Assembly (NCBI GenBank): GCA_003142185.1
Contig: PLOR01000112.1
Coordinates: 1-53,486, forward strand
Origin: Bryobacterales bacterium
GTDB lineage: Bacteria; Acidobacteriota; Terriglobia; Bryobacterales; Bryobacteraceae
DNA length: 53,486 nt
Direction of reading: 5' to 3'
Shown here: positions 43,661 through 52,864 of the stretch, one piece after another
Layout of the letters: every line of letters starts with the position of its first letter
Position numbering within the stretch: position 1 is the first letter of the stretch
Translations under genes and position numbers: made by a program
Notes under the pieces: model-generated
Databases searched by the model: none
What the model was told of the DNA's origin: nothing
The model's input: the letters and a program-made list of their open reading frames with translations, nothing else

Positions 43661-44567
43661 CGTCGTCTCCGGCCATTGTACGCCAGTCGAGTGCGTTTAA
43701 GAATGCGGCCTTGTCGCGCCATCCCGGCTGCACGCGCACGTGCAGATCCAGGTAGATCTTCACGCCGAACAGCCGCTCCATCTCGTGCCGTGCCAGGGTG
43801 CCGATTCGTTTCAGCATGGCGCCCTTGGTTCCGATCACGATGGCCTTTTGCCCTTCCCGCTCGACGCGGATGGTGGCGAAGATGCGCGTCAGCCGCCCGG
43901 TCTCTTCCCATTGATCCACGATCACCGCGACCGAATGCGGCACCTCCTGCCGCGTGGCCGCGAGAATCTTTTCGCGAATCAGTTCGGCGGCCAGAAACCG
44001 CTCCGGCTGGTCGGTAACGTGGTCCTCGGGGAAATACTCCGGGCCCTCGGGCAGATGGTGCAGAATCACTTTCTTCAATTCGTCGAGTCCCTGGCCCTTG
44101 GTGGCCGAAACCGGAACATAATCGGCGAACTCGAAGGCGGCACGATACTGGTCGATCAGCGGGAGCAGCAGCGCCTTGTCCTTTACCAGGTCGATCTTGT
44201 TGAGAACCAATACGACCGGCGCATGGCACTTGCGTGCCAAGTCGAGCGCCTGGCGGTCGTCTTTGCCGATGGGGCGCGCGGCATCGGCCAGCAGCAGCAG
44301 CAGGTCGCGTTCCTCCACCGCGGCCCGCACCGCGTCCATCAGGCGCTTGTTCAGGGCCGTGTCGGCGCGGTGAATGCCGGGCGTGTCGAGGAACACAATT
44401 TGCGCTCCGGGCATCGTCAGCACGCCCTGAATCGAGGTGCGCGTGGTCTGCGGCTTGTCCGCGACAATCGCCACCTTCTGCCCCACCAGGGCGTTGAGCA
44501 GCGTCGATTTGCCGGTGTTGGGGCGCCCGATCAGGGAAACGAATCCGGACCGGAATGGATCACTCAT
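43653..44567 (-). CDS. era: GTPase Era
   Basis: A 304-residue GTPase for 16S rRNA processing and 30S assembly. G1 GRPNTGKST, G3 DTPG and G4 NKID are intact, with the switch segment ADKPQTTRTSIQGVLT. The C-terminal KH domain includes RVEREGQKAIVIGTKGAMLKRIG, which binds the 3' end of 16S rRNA. Length is typical. It overlaps corC by eight bases and forms the conserved phoH-ybeY-corC-era order, a ribosome-maturation cluster. Confidence 0.96.
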   Translation of the reverse strand: MSDPFRSGFVSLIGRPNTGKSTLLNALVGQKVAIVADKPQTTRTSIQGVLTMPGAQIVFLDTPGIHRADTALNKRLMDAVRAAVEERDLLLLLADAARPIGKDDRQALDLARKCHAPVVLVLNKIDLVKDKALLLPLIDQYRAAFEFADYVPVSATKGQGLDELKKVILHHLPEGPEYFPEDHVTDQPERFLAAELIREKILAATRQEVPHSVAVIVDQWEETGRLTRIFATIRVEREGQKAIVIGTKGAMLKRIGTLARHEMERLFGVKIYLDLHVRVQPGWRDKAAFLNALDWRTMAGDDDA

Positions 44568-45822
44568 GTGTCACCGCCTGGGATTTACTGATGCGAACCT
44601 GCTCCACGCGCCACTCGTCGGAAGCCAGCACCTCCACGCGAATGCCATCGCGGTCCACCAACTCGCCGGCCTTCGGCACCCGCCCCAGCCACTCGCTCAC
44701 CAGGCCGCCCACGGTGGTCGATTCGACGTCCTCTTCGCGGTGAAACGATTCGAACAGATCGGCCACGCGATCCAAGTCGAAATTGCCGGCCACGATGAAG
44801 CCGCCGTGCCCGTCCTCCAGCACGTCCGTGCTCGGCTCGTGTTCGTCGCGGATCTCGCCGATGATCACTTCGAGCAGATCTTCCATGGTCGCCAGGCCCG
44901 CCGTGTTGCCGTACTCGTCGACCACGATCACCATGTGCGTATTTTCCTGCTGCATGTGGCGCATCAGGTCGCTGACCGGCTTGGTCTCCGGCACGAACGG
45001 AATGGGGCGCACCAGTTCCCGCACCAGGCGCTTCGAGCGCTCGTCCTCTTCCAGTTCGAACATGTCGCGCACATGCACGAAGCCGGTGATCTGGTCGATG
45101 TTCTTTTCGAAAACCGGGACGCGCGAGTACTGCTCGTGGATCACCAGTTGACGGAGTTCCTCGAGAGTGGAATCGGCCGGAATGGCGATGATCCTGGGCC
45201 GCGGCGTCATCACTTCGCGCACCACCTTGTCGCCGAACTCGACCACCGATTGAATCAGCTTGCGGTCCTGCTCTTCGATCAATCCCTCTTCCTGGCCGGC
45301 GGAAATCAGCGCCTCGATATTCTCGGCGGGGGTGGGCTGCTCCTCGTCGGCTGTGGAATCGTCCGCCAGGTCGATCAGAGATTGGAAGAAACCGAGCAGC
45401 GCCACGCACGGCCGCGCCACCCAGGCGAGACCGCGCAGCAACGAAAGCAGCGGCAGCAGCCAGCGGCCGGAGGTGCGGCGGTAGAGCAGTTGCGGCAGCG
45501 CGTAGGCGACGGCCATCATCACCAGCCACACGGCCAGCACAGCCTGCCAGAAGACGGCCGCATTCCACGGCTCGCCATCGGCGAACCACGCGAAATAAAA
45601 AATGCCGAGCAGCACCATCAGGGTGTGTTTGATGAGCGAAAAAGCGCCCGCGCCATCTTCGGTCTTCAGGCCGATTCTGTCTTCCAGCGTGTCTTTGAAG
45701 AATTTGAGGGCAGGCAGATCACGCGTGCGCAGGCGCATGCTTTCCAAATACAGAAGCTGCACGAATGTCACCAGTCCCAGTGCCGGGGCGGCAACCAGCG
45801 CCGCGAGGATCACCGCCAGCAT
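44560..45822 (-). CDS. CorC/HlyC-type transporter-associated protein with CBS pair
   Basis: A 420-residue protein with four N-terminal hydrophobic spans (about 1-165, CNNM/DUF21 core, LMVLLGIFYFAWFADG among them). Two CBS domains follow (EVMTPRPRIIAIPADSTLEELRQLVIHEQYSRVPVF and FVPETKPVSDLMRHMQQENTHMVIVVDEYG), and a C-terminal CorC_HlyC domain with ADLFESFHRE. Annotated as hemolysin or magnesium/cobalt efflux protein in other genomes. The ATG at 45822 overlaps the ybeY stop by one base (TGATG). It sits in the usual place between ybeY and era. Confidence 0.88.
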   Translation of the reverse strand: MLAVILAALVAAPALGLVTFVQLLYLESMRLRTRDLPALKFFKDTLEDRIGLKTEDGAGAFSLIKHTLMVLLGIFYFAWFADGEPWNAAVFWQAVLAVWLVMMAVAYALPQLLYRRTSGRWLLPLLSLLRGLAWVARPCVALLGFFQSLIDLADDSTADEEQPTPAENIEALISAGQEEGLIEEQDRKLIQSVVEFGDKVVREVMTPRPRIIAIPADSTLEELRQLVIHEQYSRVPVFEKNIDQITGFVHVRDMFELEEDERSKRLVRELVRPIPFVPETKPVSDLMRHMQQENTHMVIVVDEYGNTAGLATMEDLLEVIIGEIRDEHEPSTDVLEDGHGGFIVAGNFDLDRVADLFESFHREEDVESTTVGGLVSEWLGRVPKAGELVDRDGIRVEVLASDEWRVEQVRISKSQAVTHE

Positions 45823-46316
45823 CACGGCAACACCCGTTCGATCAGGCCGGCAGGCAGGCCGAGGCGCGCGCGCCACCGTTTTTCGGCGCGCGCCATCCGC
45901 CCGTCATCGCTTTCGTGATCCTGGCCCAGAAGGTGCAGCAGACCGTGCAGTATCAGGATGCGGATCTCTTGCTCGGTCGAGTGTCCCAACCGCTTGGCCT
46001 GCGCGCGAGCGCGAGGGAGCGAAATGGCGATGTCGCCCGCCCGGGGTAGGACAGGCGATCGTTTCTTGTCGCCTGTCTTCCGCACGCCCGCCTGTATATC
46101 GCCGGCTGGGAATGACAGCACATCGGTCGCGAAATCCTTGCCGCGAAACTCGCGGTTCAGGCGGCGCACCTGTGCGTCTCCCGTGATGAGGCAGTCAAAC
46201 GGACGGCCGCGCGCGATCTGCGCTTGCAACTTGCGCGCGAACCGGAGCACGGCGCCCGGACGCACCTCGATCTGCGAACGCCAGAATGTAACCGTGCTGC
46301 CTTCGGGGGAGGACAT
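45822..46316 (-). CDS. ybeY: endoribonuclease YbeY with a repeat-derived loop insertion
   Basis: A 164-residue single-strand RNase for 16S rRNA 3'-end maturation and 70S quality control. The zinc motif HGLLHLLGQDH (H124, H128, H134) is intact and FATDVLSFP is present. Between VLSFPAGD and AGDIAISL lies an insertion, of which residues 80-89 (KTGDKKRSPV) are encoded by a palindrome (46050-46077) with 9-base perfect arms. In E. coli the loop at this place is short. The insertion keeps the frame and the catalytic core. The gene starts 8 bp after phoH. Confidence 0.92.
   Translation of the reverse strand: MSSPEGSTVTFWRSQIEVRPGAVLRFARKLQAQIARGRPFDCLITGDAQVRRLNREFRGKDFATDVLSFPAGDIQAGVRKTGDKKRSPVLPRAGDIAISLPRARAQAKRLGHSTEQEIRILILHGLLHLLGQDHESDDGRMARAEKRWRARLGLPAGLIERVLP
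46050..46077. repeat. hairpin repeat in frame inside ybeY
   Basis: GACAGGCGA (46050-46058), 10-base loop, TCGCCTGTC (46069-46077): perfect 9-base arms. The arm sequence begins GACAGGCG, as in the family A element at 1204-1223. It lies in the ybeY loop region. Confidence 0.75.
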
Positions 46317-46324
46317 GGAGGCGC

Positions 46325-47392
46325 TCAGGCGCGTGGCGCAGTCTCGCCGGGAGGGGCCTCGGCGGCGGGCGCGGCCTCCACCGCAGGTTCGGCGAGCTTC
46401 AAACTGAGCTGCCGGCCGGCGCCGATGGTCTCGTTGTAGCGCTCGTAGGCCTTGACGATACGCTGCACAAGCGTGTGCCTGACCACGTCGCGCTCGTCGA
46501 ACGGCACAAAGCTGATGCCTTCCACGCCCTTCAGTACTTCCATGGCGTCAATCAGGCCGCTGCGGCGGCCGTTCGGCAAATCGATTTGCGTGATGTCGCC
46601 ATTCACCACCATTTTGGAATTGAATCCCTGGCGAGTCAGCACCATCTTCATCTGTTCCGAAGTGCTGTTCTGCGCCTCGTCCAAAATGATGAAGCTGTCA
46701 TTCAGCGTGCGGCCGCGCATGAACGCGATCGGCGCGACTTCAATCACGTTCCGCTCCAGCAGCTTCTCGACGCGCTCGCTATCGAGCATGTCATAGAGCG
46801 CGTCGTACAGCGGGCGCAGGTACGGGTCCACCTTTTCCTGCAACGTGCCCGGCAGGAATCCCAGGCGCTCGCCGGCTTCCACCGCGGGCCGCGTGAGGAT
46901 GATGCGGGCAACGGACTTGTTTATCAGCGCCGAAATGCCCATCGCCACCGCGAGGTAGGTCTTGCCGGTGCCGGCCGGGCCGATCCCGAACACCAGGTCG
47001 TTGCGCTCGATGGCTTCCAGATATCGCCGCTGGTTCACCGATTTCGGCGCCAGCATCTTCTTGCCGAAATTGCGCTGTTTGCCGCTTTGGACCAACGCGC
47101 GCAGGGACACCTCGGAGTCGGTGGTCACCACGCGCAGGTAGCTGTTCAGATCGCCGTTATTGAAGACGTGGCCTTCCCGCACCAGCGTGTTGTAATCTTC
47201 CAGGATGTTCTCCGCGCGGGAGACGTTCTCCGGCTCGCCTTCGATTTCGATGTTGTTGTCGACCAACAGGGTGTGGACGCTCAAGCCGGTTTCGATCAAC
47301 CGGATGTTCTCATCGCGGGTGCCGAACAGATTCTCGACACCTCTTGGAATGCGCACGCTGGCTTTCATGCTGTGGGTGACTGATACCTCCAT
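46325..47392 (-). CDS. phoH: PhoH-like ATPase
   Basis: A 355-residue PhoH-family ATPase of SF1 helicase ancestry. Walker A GPAGTGKTYLA, Walker B IILDEAQN, and motif QEKVDPYLRPLYDALYD are characteristic. An N-terminal domain (RIPRGVENLFGTRDENIRLIETGL, KH-like) precedes them. The tail after SLKLAEPAVEAA is A/P/E-rich and disordered. It opens the phoH-ybeY-corC-era-BON-SMP30-Nudix unit. I chose ATG 47392; ATG 47368 (MKASVRIP) is a good alternative because GGAGGT lies 20 bases before it. A divergent PAS-LuxR gene starts 266 bp upstream. Confidence 0.9.
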   Translation of the reverse strand: MEVSVTHSMKASVRIPRGVENLFGTRDENIRLIETGLSVHTLLVDNNIEIEGEPENVSRAENILEDYNTLVREGHVFNNGDLNSYLRVVTTDSEVSLRALVQSGKQRNFGKKMLAPKSVNQRRYLEAIERNDLVFGIGPAGTGKTYLAVAMGISALINKSVARIILTRPAVEAGERLGFLPGTLQEKVDPYLRPLYDALYDMLDSERVEKLLERNVIEVAPIAFMRGRTLNDSFIILDEAQNSTSEQMKMVLTRQGFNSKMVVNGDITQIDLPNGRRSGLIDAMEVLKGVEGISFVPFDERDVVRHTLVQRIVKAYERYNETIGAGRQLSLKLAEPAVEAAPAAEAPPGETAPRA

Positions 47393-47658
47393 GGGAAAAA
47401 CGAGGACAAAAAGAGAGATTCCGATGGAAACTGCTCGGACTTTCGACGGCCCGTTTTCGCGGGCGGCACGAAAACCATCTGCTCCGATTATACCCAAAGG
47501 CCACCCCCCATTTCGGTTACCTCGTCAAACGTCTGGAACTTGACCCGGGGGGGAGCGCCGCGGGCTCGCCTGTGTCATCCTCATAATTTGGTGCTTTACC
47601 GTTAGAACCCAGGGGATCTATCATCAGCTAGATCAGGGAACCGGAGACACACGCGGCG

Positions 47659-48339
47659 ATGGGATGTGAAGAATGCGCCCTCTGGCGGCAGCGGGTTGCC
47701 GAGTTGGAAGCCGAACTCGAACGGACGAAGGAGCGCGATGACAGCGGAGAAGAGCGTTTCCGCCAACTGGCGGATTGCTCTCCGTTGATGATCTGGATGT
47801 CGGGTTCCGACGCGCTGTGGACCTACCTCAACCGCGCGTGGCTGGAGTTCCGAGGCCGGTCGATGGCCGAGGAAATGGGAAACGGCTGGACCGAAGGACT
47901 GCATCCCGACGATCGCGACATTTGCGTCGAAACTTATCTCAGGTCGTTCACGGCGCGGCAGCCCTACCGAATTGAGTATCGCCTGCAGCGCGCGGACGGC
48001 GAATATTGCTGGGTGGAGGACCAAGGCATCCCGCGCCTGGACGGCGCGGGCGGGTTCGCCGGTTTCAACGGGGCGGCGGCAGATATCAGCGACCGCCGGC
48101 GCCCGTACTTCAAGCCGGACGAAGAAGCGCTGCGCATCGTGTTTACCCTGACCGAGCGCGAGCGCCAGGTGCTGGTGCTGGTCGCGGAGGGAAAGTCCAC
48201 CAGGCGTGCAGCGCGGCAACTGGGGATCAGTTACAAGACCGTGGAGTCTCACCGGAGCCGCATCCTGGAGAAACTGGGCGTGCATGAAACCGCCAGCATG
48301 GTGCGGTATGCGATTCGCGCCGGGTTGATCGCGCCATAG
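47659..48339 (+). CDS. PAS-LuxR family transcriptional regulator
   Basis: A 226-residue regulator with a short coiled N-terminus (ALWRQRVAELEAELERTKE, about 6-25), one PAS_3 domain (residues 32-148: CSPLMIWMSG, NGWTEGLHPDDRDICVETYL, YRIEYRLQRADGEYCWVEDQGIPRLD), and a C-terminal LuxR/FixJ helix-turn-helix (LTERERQVLVLVAEGKSTRRAARQLGISYKTVESHRSRILEKLGV). No phosphate-receiver domain. It would bind DNA in response to a small ligand or a redox/energy cue sensed by PAS. It converges on the hybrid kinase gene, which may be its functional neighbour, though no receiver links them directly. Confidence 0.88.
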   Translation: MGCEECALWRQRVAELEAELERTKERDDSGEERFRQLADCSPLMIWMSGSDALWTYLNRAWLEFRGRSMAEEMGNGWTEGLHPDDRDICVETYLRSFTARQPYRIEYRLQRADGEYCWVEDQGIPRLDGAGGFAGFNGAAADISDRRRPYFKPDEEALRIVFTLTERERQVLVLVAEGKSTRRAARQLGISYKTVESHRSRILEKLGVHETASMVRYAIRAGLIAP

Positions 48340-48406
48340 GCGAAGTACCGGGGCGCCGCGGCCGGCTTCACACCGGCGGCGCGTAGGCGCGGCAGGAACC
48401 GGTCGC

Positions 48407-51400
48407 TCATGCGGGCGTGGAGCCGGGAACGGTTTCCCGGCGGGCGAGCCAATCGAGGACTTCCTGCGCGTGCATGGGCTTGGTGAAGTAGCCGTCCATT
48501 CCAGCGCTCAAGCAGCGTTCGCGGTCGCCGGACATGGCGTTGGCCGTCATCGCCATGACGCAGATGCGCTCGCCGGTATCCTGTTCGCGGCGGCGGATTT
48601 CTTGGGTGGCCTCGAGCCCGTCCATCTCCGGCATCTGCACATCCATGAAAATGACGTCGAAGCGCGATGCGGCCCAAATCTCCAATGCTTCGCGGCCATT
48701 CTGCGCCAGCGCTACCTGGTGGCCGGCCTTTTCGAGGGTGCGCGCGATGACCGTCTGATTGATGGGGTTGTCCTCGGCGACCAGAATGCGCTGGGGACGG
48801 GCGATGCAGGAAGCCGCGGCGCCGTCCGGGACCGCGCTGGGAAAGGACGGGGCCAGATGCGCCCGCGCGAAACGCGCCGTAAAAGCGAAGGTGCTGCCAG
48901 CGCCGGGCTCGCTCTCCAGCCCGATTTCACCGCCCATGAGCTGAACCAACCGGGCCGAAATGGCCAGACCGAGTCCGGTCCCGCCATACCGCCGGGTGAT
49001 GGAGTTGTCGGCCTGCCGAAACGCTTCAAAGACCGCGTGACGTTGTTCGGGCGAGATTCCAATGCCGGTATCGGCGACCGCGAAACGCAGTTCCACGCCG
49101 CTTTCCGATTCCGAGGCCCGTTCGACCGTCACGGTGACCGCGCCCACGTGTGTGAACTTCAGCGCGTTGGCGATCAGGTTTAACAGAACCTGGCGCAAGC
49201 GGAGCGCGTCACCGTTGACCGCCGGCGGCACGCCGTCGCGCACCACGCAACCGAGGTTCAGACCTTTCTGGCGGGCGGCCAGGTCCAGCGGGCGGAGGAT
49301 TTCGTCGAGCAGGGGCCGGACGGCGAAATCGGTCCGCTCCAGTTCCATCCGGCCAGCTTCGATTTTGGAAAGATCCAGAATCCCGTTCAGCAACGAGAGG
49401 AGAGACTGCGCTGAGGATTGCGCCGCATCCAGGTACCCCCGCTGTTCGCAGCTCAGATCGGTTCCGCCGATGAGGTGCTGCATCCCCACGATGCCGTTCA
49501 TGGGGGTGCGGATTTCGTGACTCATGTTGGCGAGGAATTCGCTCTTGGCCCGGCTGGCGGCTTGCGCGGCCAGCTTGAGGGCCGCCTCGCTTTCCAGTTT
49601 GGACCGGATCACCGCTGTCTGCTGCCGAACGCGGCGCCGCAGGATCCAGATCCAGATTGCCGACAGCGCGGCGATACCGCCCATCCAGCCGGCCACGGCG
49701 ATTGTGCGTTCGCGGGTCAGCCACGAGGCCTGGCGCAGCACCTGGACATCGGCGGGACCACGGAGGAGAATCTGAAACGCGCGTGGGTGGGCGTCATTTT
49801 CGCCACGCTCGACCGAGCAGACGCCGGTGACCCGGACCAGAGCCCCATCGCGCAGGTGCGCCAGCGGATCGGTTGCGCCGTCCGAATCCATGGTGGCGTT
49901 AAACAGAACGTTGCCGGATTCCAAGGTGAGGGTCTGCCCAGCGGTCCCAATGACCCGATTTACCAGGTACGCTTCGGTGGTGATGAGGCGGCCGTCGTAC
50001 TCGCCGCCGAGTGCCCGCTGCGCATCGACCGGAACCCCGAGTGGAGCTTTTCCGGGGCCGAGCTTGCGAAGTTCAGCGCCTCTCAGTACCGGCGAATACC
50101 CACCGGAAACCGCGAATGCGACCACCTCAACCCGATCGCCCGGTTGGAAGCGCTCCTCCTGCTCGGTCCGGACCAGCACGCCTCCCGTTTCGTCGGCCAC
50201 GAATACCTCGCGAAAGCGGGCGCGCTGATACTCGACTGTACCCTGTACGCGCACGCGGTGCTCCCACTCGTTCGTCAACGAAAAGCGCAGCAGCCCGCTG
50301 ATCGGCCGGATGGGAGAGGCAGCGGCGGGCCGACCCGGCCGCAGCACCTGGATGTCTTTCACATCGGGCACATACAGAGTGACTCCAGCCAACTGCCCCA
50401 TGGGATTGAAGACCGAGCCCGCGACGCCCCGAATCCGCACCGCGGCGTCGATGAGATAGGCGGGCAGCGGCAGGGAAGGCGGATACGGCACGTGGACGCG
50501 ATAACTGTAGCGCCCGGCGGCGAGTTCCATCTCGAAGTGGGACTGTTGAGGGCGGAGCACCGATTGCACGGTTCCTTCTACCGCGACTCGCTGGCTATCG
50601 AATCTTCCGGAAAACAGTTCCACCAGCGAGACCGGTGAAGGATCGGGCAGGCGGCCTCTTCCGATCGCGCGGAAGCGGGCCTCGGAGATCATGGGCGCGA
50701 AGCCGCTGAAATCGGCGACGCCTTCTACCTCCGCCAGGTCTCCCTGGCTCACAGGGGCGAAGCCCGGCGTGAGCACGAAAATGCCGGCGGTCGGATCTTG
50801 AAAAAACAGGACATGAAAGTCGGAATCATAGTAGCTGATGACGCCGCGCAGTTTCACCGGAACCTTTCCGGACACGCTGTCGAGCGCGCGCACCTGAGCG
50901 GCCGAAAGCAACAGCGAACCGGTTTTACGGGGTGGCGGCGGCGCGGGCCTGTCGGTGGGGCTGGACTCCACGCGGATGTCCCAGGCACCGGCAACCAGCA
51001 GTTGGCGGCCGAGAATAGCACCGCTCAGGCTGAAAAGGGTGGCCGGCACGCCCCGGAGAGTGGCCGCAGCCGCAATCAGCTTGCCCGGCTCCGTGCTGGT
51101 CCGATCCAGCAGGATGGCATCGAAGATGGCCCCGCCGCCAGAATCGACTCTGAGGTTCACTCGCCCGTCGTGGCGCTCAGCCCAACTGCGTATGATGCCG
51201 TGGACTTCGGAGTACTGGTTCTGGCGGCAGGGCGAGTCGAGGTCGGCGATGCTCAGCCGCGCGGGAGACGGGAGCGCGGCTTTGCCAACGGCTGCCGCGA
51301 TGGCGTTGCGCACCATGGGGAAATACGGGCCTCGGGCAGTCACGCCACGCAGGAAGAGGACATCCCCCTGGTGGAATTGGGCGTGCGTGTCCTGCAACTC

Positions 51401-51727
51401 GACGCGGACGCCTCCGGACGAATCCTGGATCACCAGAACATTCGGGTACGAATCGTGGAACACGGTCACGGCTTTGAGGCGAACGGGATAGTGCCGGTCG
51501 GCCTCGTCGGCCCCGAGTTTGCGGATTTCGGCGACCGAAGTCAGCACGGGGAGGGTCCTGGACCAGCGCCAGTCGCAGCCTGGGGAAGACACCGTCACCG
51601 CCAGCGTAAGGATCACACCGGCAGCCGGCAACCCGAACCCGGACCCGCCCGGGCGCCGCCACGTTTTCGGGCCACTCAGGTCAAACGCACTCACCTTGGT
51701 CTTATCGGCCCAATCGGCGGCGGACAT
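48407..51727 (-). CDS. hybrid sensor histidine kinase with repeated OB-like extracytoplasmic domain
   Basis: A 1106-residue kinase. Hydrophobic region 31-51, then a periplasmic part to about 670 with repeats of one beta-rich pattern: VRLKAVTVF-type strand, [22 protein letters not shown]; again [55 protein letters not shown]. The transmembrane span is about 676-697. Then HisKA with H737 ([12 protein letters not shown]), HATPase N box [11 protein letters not shown] boxes VADTGIGIS and [10 protein letters not shown], and a receiver with phospho-acceptor D1029 ([15 protein letters not shown]). No HPt domain, so the output may need a separate one. The ligand is unknown. Confidence 0.88.
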   Translation of the reverse strand: MSAADWADKTKVSAFDLSGPKTWRRPGGSGFGLPAAGVILTLAVTVSSPGCDWRWSRTLPVLTSVAEIRKLGADEADRHYPVRLKAVTVFHDSYPNVLVIQDSSGGVRVELQDTHAQFHQGDVLFLRGVTARGPYFPMVRNAIAAAVGKAALPSPARLSIADLDSPCRQNQYSEVHGIIRSWAERHDGRVNLRVDSGGGAIFDAILLDRTSTEPGKLIAAAATLRGVPATLFSLSGAILGRQLLVAGAWDIRVESSPTDRPAPPPPRKTGSLLLSAAQVRALDSVSGKVPVKLRGVISYYDSDFHVLFFQDPTAGIFVLTPGFAPVSQGDLAEVEGVADFSGFAPMISEARFRAIGRGRLPDPSPVSLVELFSGRFDSQRVAVEGTVQSVLRPQQSHFEMELAAGRYSYRVHVPYPPSLPLPAYLIDAAVRIRGVAGSVFNPMGQLAGVTLYVPDVKDIQVLRPGRPAAASPIRPISGLLRFSLTNEWEHRVRVQGTVEYQRARFREVFVADETGGVLVRTEQEERFQPGDRVEVVAFAVSGGYSPVLRGAELRKLGPGKAPLGVPVDAQRALGGEYDGRLITTEAYLVNRVIGTAGQTLTLESGNVLFNATMDSDGATDPLAHLRDGALVRVTGVCSVERGENDAHPRAFQILLRGPADVQVLRQASWLTRERTIAVAGWMGGIAALSAIWIWILRRRVRQQTAVIRSKLESEAALKLAAQAASRAKSEFLANMSHEIRTPMNGIVGMQHLIGGTDLSCEQRGYLDAAQSSAQSLLSLLNGILDLSKIEAGRMELERTDFAVRPLLDEILRPLDLAARQKGLNLGCVVRDGVPPAVNGDALRLRQVLLNLIANALKFTHVGAVTVTVERASESESGVELRFAVADTGIGISPEQRHAVFEAFRQADNSITRRYGGTGLGLAISARLVQLMGGEIGLESEPGAGSTFAFTARFARAHLAPSFPSAVPDGAAASCIARPQRILVAEDNPINQTVIARTLEKAGHQVALAQNGREALEIWAASRFDVIFMDVQMPEMDGLEATQEIRRREQDTGERICVMAMTANAMSGDRERCLSAGMDGYFTKPMHAQEVLDWLARRETVPGSTPA

Positions 51728-51814
51728 TAGCCCGGCTGGGCGTGGAACGCGCGGGGCAGAGGTGCGGGTGCGATCCCTCGATCGCCATTGACTGCTCGCG
51801 CGCCGACTCAGACC

Positions 51815-52072
51815 TTACTCGTACCGAACGGCCATCACCGGGTCGATGCGGAGGGCGCGATGTGCCGGGACATACCCGGCCAGCATGGCAACTCCGGTCA
51901 ACGCCGCGACAGCGCCCGCAATCGTCACTGGGTCGGCTGGGCTGATGCCGAACAGATCCGACTTCGCGTAGCGTGCCGCCCACAGAGCCAAGGGGACGCC
52001 AGCCGCGATTCCCGCCAGCGTGAGCCAAAGCGTCTCGCTCAGCACCAGCCACATGATGTGACCGCGCCGGGT
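51815..52072 (-). pseudogene. C-terminal remnant of an ADOP-type permease
   Basis: About 85 codons on the minus strand (MWLVLSETLWLTLAGIAAG to HRALRIDPVMAVRYE, stop at 51815) are the last FtsX span region of an ADOP permease; compare the intact one at 6179-8605, which ends ARRAMSLDPITALRHE. The frame runs on upstream, but over the HAD gene, so no start or upstream domain exists. It is most simply the tail left after deletion of the body of a second ADOP gene. Confidence 0.8.
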
Positions 52073-52089
52073 CTGGCGATTCAGCCGGG

Positions 52090-52773
52090 CTAGCGCTCCA
52101 CCATGCGCAGGCGGAAGTCGCGCAGATTGCGCAGCAGGTAATCGGGTTGGAGCGCTTCGAGGTCTTCGACCGGCGTAATGCCGGTGCGGACGGAGACGAT
52201 ACGGATACCGTTCTCGCGCGCGGCGATCACGTCGGAAGTGGCGTCGCCCACCAACGCCACCGGCGCCTGCGCGGGGAGCGAGTGGCGCAGACGCGCCTCG
52301 CGGATGGCCCATTTTACCAGGCGTCCGCGGCTCGCGGCCATCTCGCCGAACGCGCCATAGCGGAAGTAGTGGGCAATGCCGGCGCGCTCCAGCTTGCGCC
52401 AGCCGATGCGGGTGAGATTGCCGGTGACCAGCGCTAGCAGAGAGCCGTGGCGCGCCAGGCGATCGAGCAACGCCGGCACGCCCGGGCAGTGCTTGCCTTC
52501 GAGCGGCGGGCACACGCGCCGGTAGTAGCGTTCCGCGGCGCGCTGGATTTCGGGCATCGCCTGGCGGATGAGCGCGCGTTTGGCCCCCGCGCGTCGCATC
52601 ATTTCCGCCAGGATGGCCGGGTCCAACATGCCCTGCACGGGAATGCCGTCAGTGGTGGTTTCGAGGCCGGTGACCTTGCGGATGCCGTGGACCAGCGCCT
52701 GCCGATGATGCGGCCCGGCGCGCCGCATGAGAGTGCCGTCGATATCGAACAAAACCAGCCCGCGATAGCTCAC
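52090..52773 (-). CDS. HAD-superfamily phosphatase
   Basis: A 227-residue haloacid dehalogenase-fold enzyme, phosphoglycolate phosphatase-like. Motif I is LFDIDGTLM (nucleophile D and acid D), motif II the T of LALVTGNLTRIG, motif III the lysine around RLVKWAIREA, motif IV VALVGDATSDVIAARENGIR. A cap domain (C1 type) lies between I and II, around residues 20-85. Substrate cannot be predicted; the GH(C)PGVPALLDRLARHG segment is typical of small-molecule phosphatases. Its stop touches the ADOP remnant. Confidence 0.85.
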   Translation of the reverse strand: MSYRGLVLFDIDGTLMRRAGPHHRQALVHGIRKVTGLETTTDGIPVQGMLDPAILAEMMRRAGAKRALIRQAMPEIQRAAERYYRRVCPPLEGKHCPGVPALLDRLARHGSLLALVTGNLTRIGWRKLERAGIAHYFRYGAFGEMAASRGRLVKWAIREARLRHSLPAQAPVALVGDATSDVIAARENGIRIVSVRTGITPVEDLEALQPDYLLRNLRDFRLRMVER

Positions 52774-52795
52774 AAATCGATGCTAACGCGAGTGC

Positions 52796-52860
52796 GGGAC
52801 TGACGAAACTGTCCCAAGGCGCGTTTCTTGCGCCGTGCGGACAGTCCCGTCTGTCCGGCG
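52796..52860. repeat. palindromic repeat tract between HAD and DsbA-like genes
   Basis: The tract contains GGACAG-TCCCGT-CTGTCC and GGCGCG...CGCGCC stems and GGGAC/GTCCC pairs, all short. It occupies the 91-bp gap and shares the GGACAG motif with the family A elements. Boundaries are approximate. Confidence 0.5.
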
Positions 52861-52864
52861 CGCT

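Noticed and set aside
44437-45918. 493-codon plus-strand frame opposite corC
   Set aside because: Histidine-rich antisense translation of the corC and era genes, typical of GC-rich shadows.
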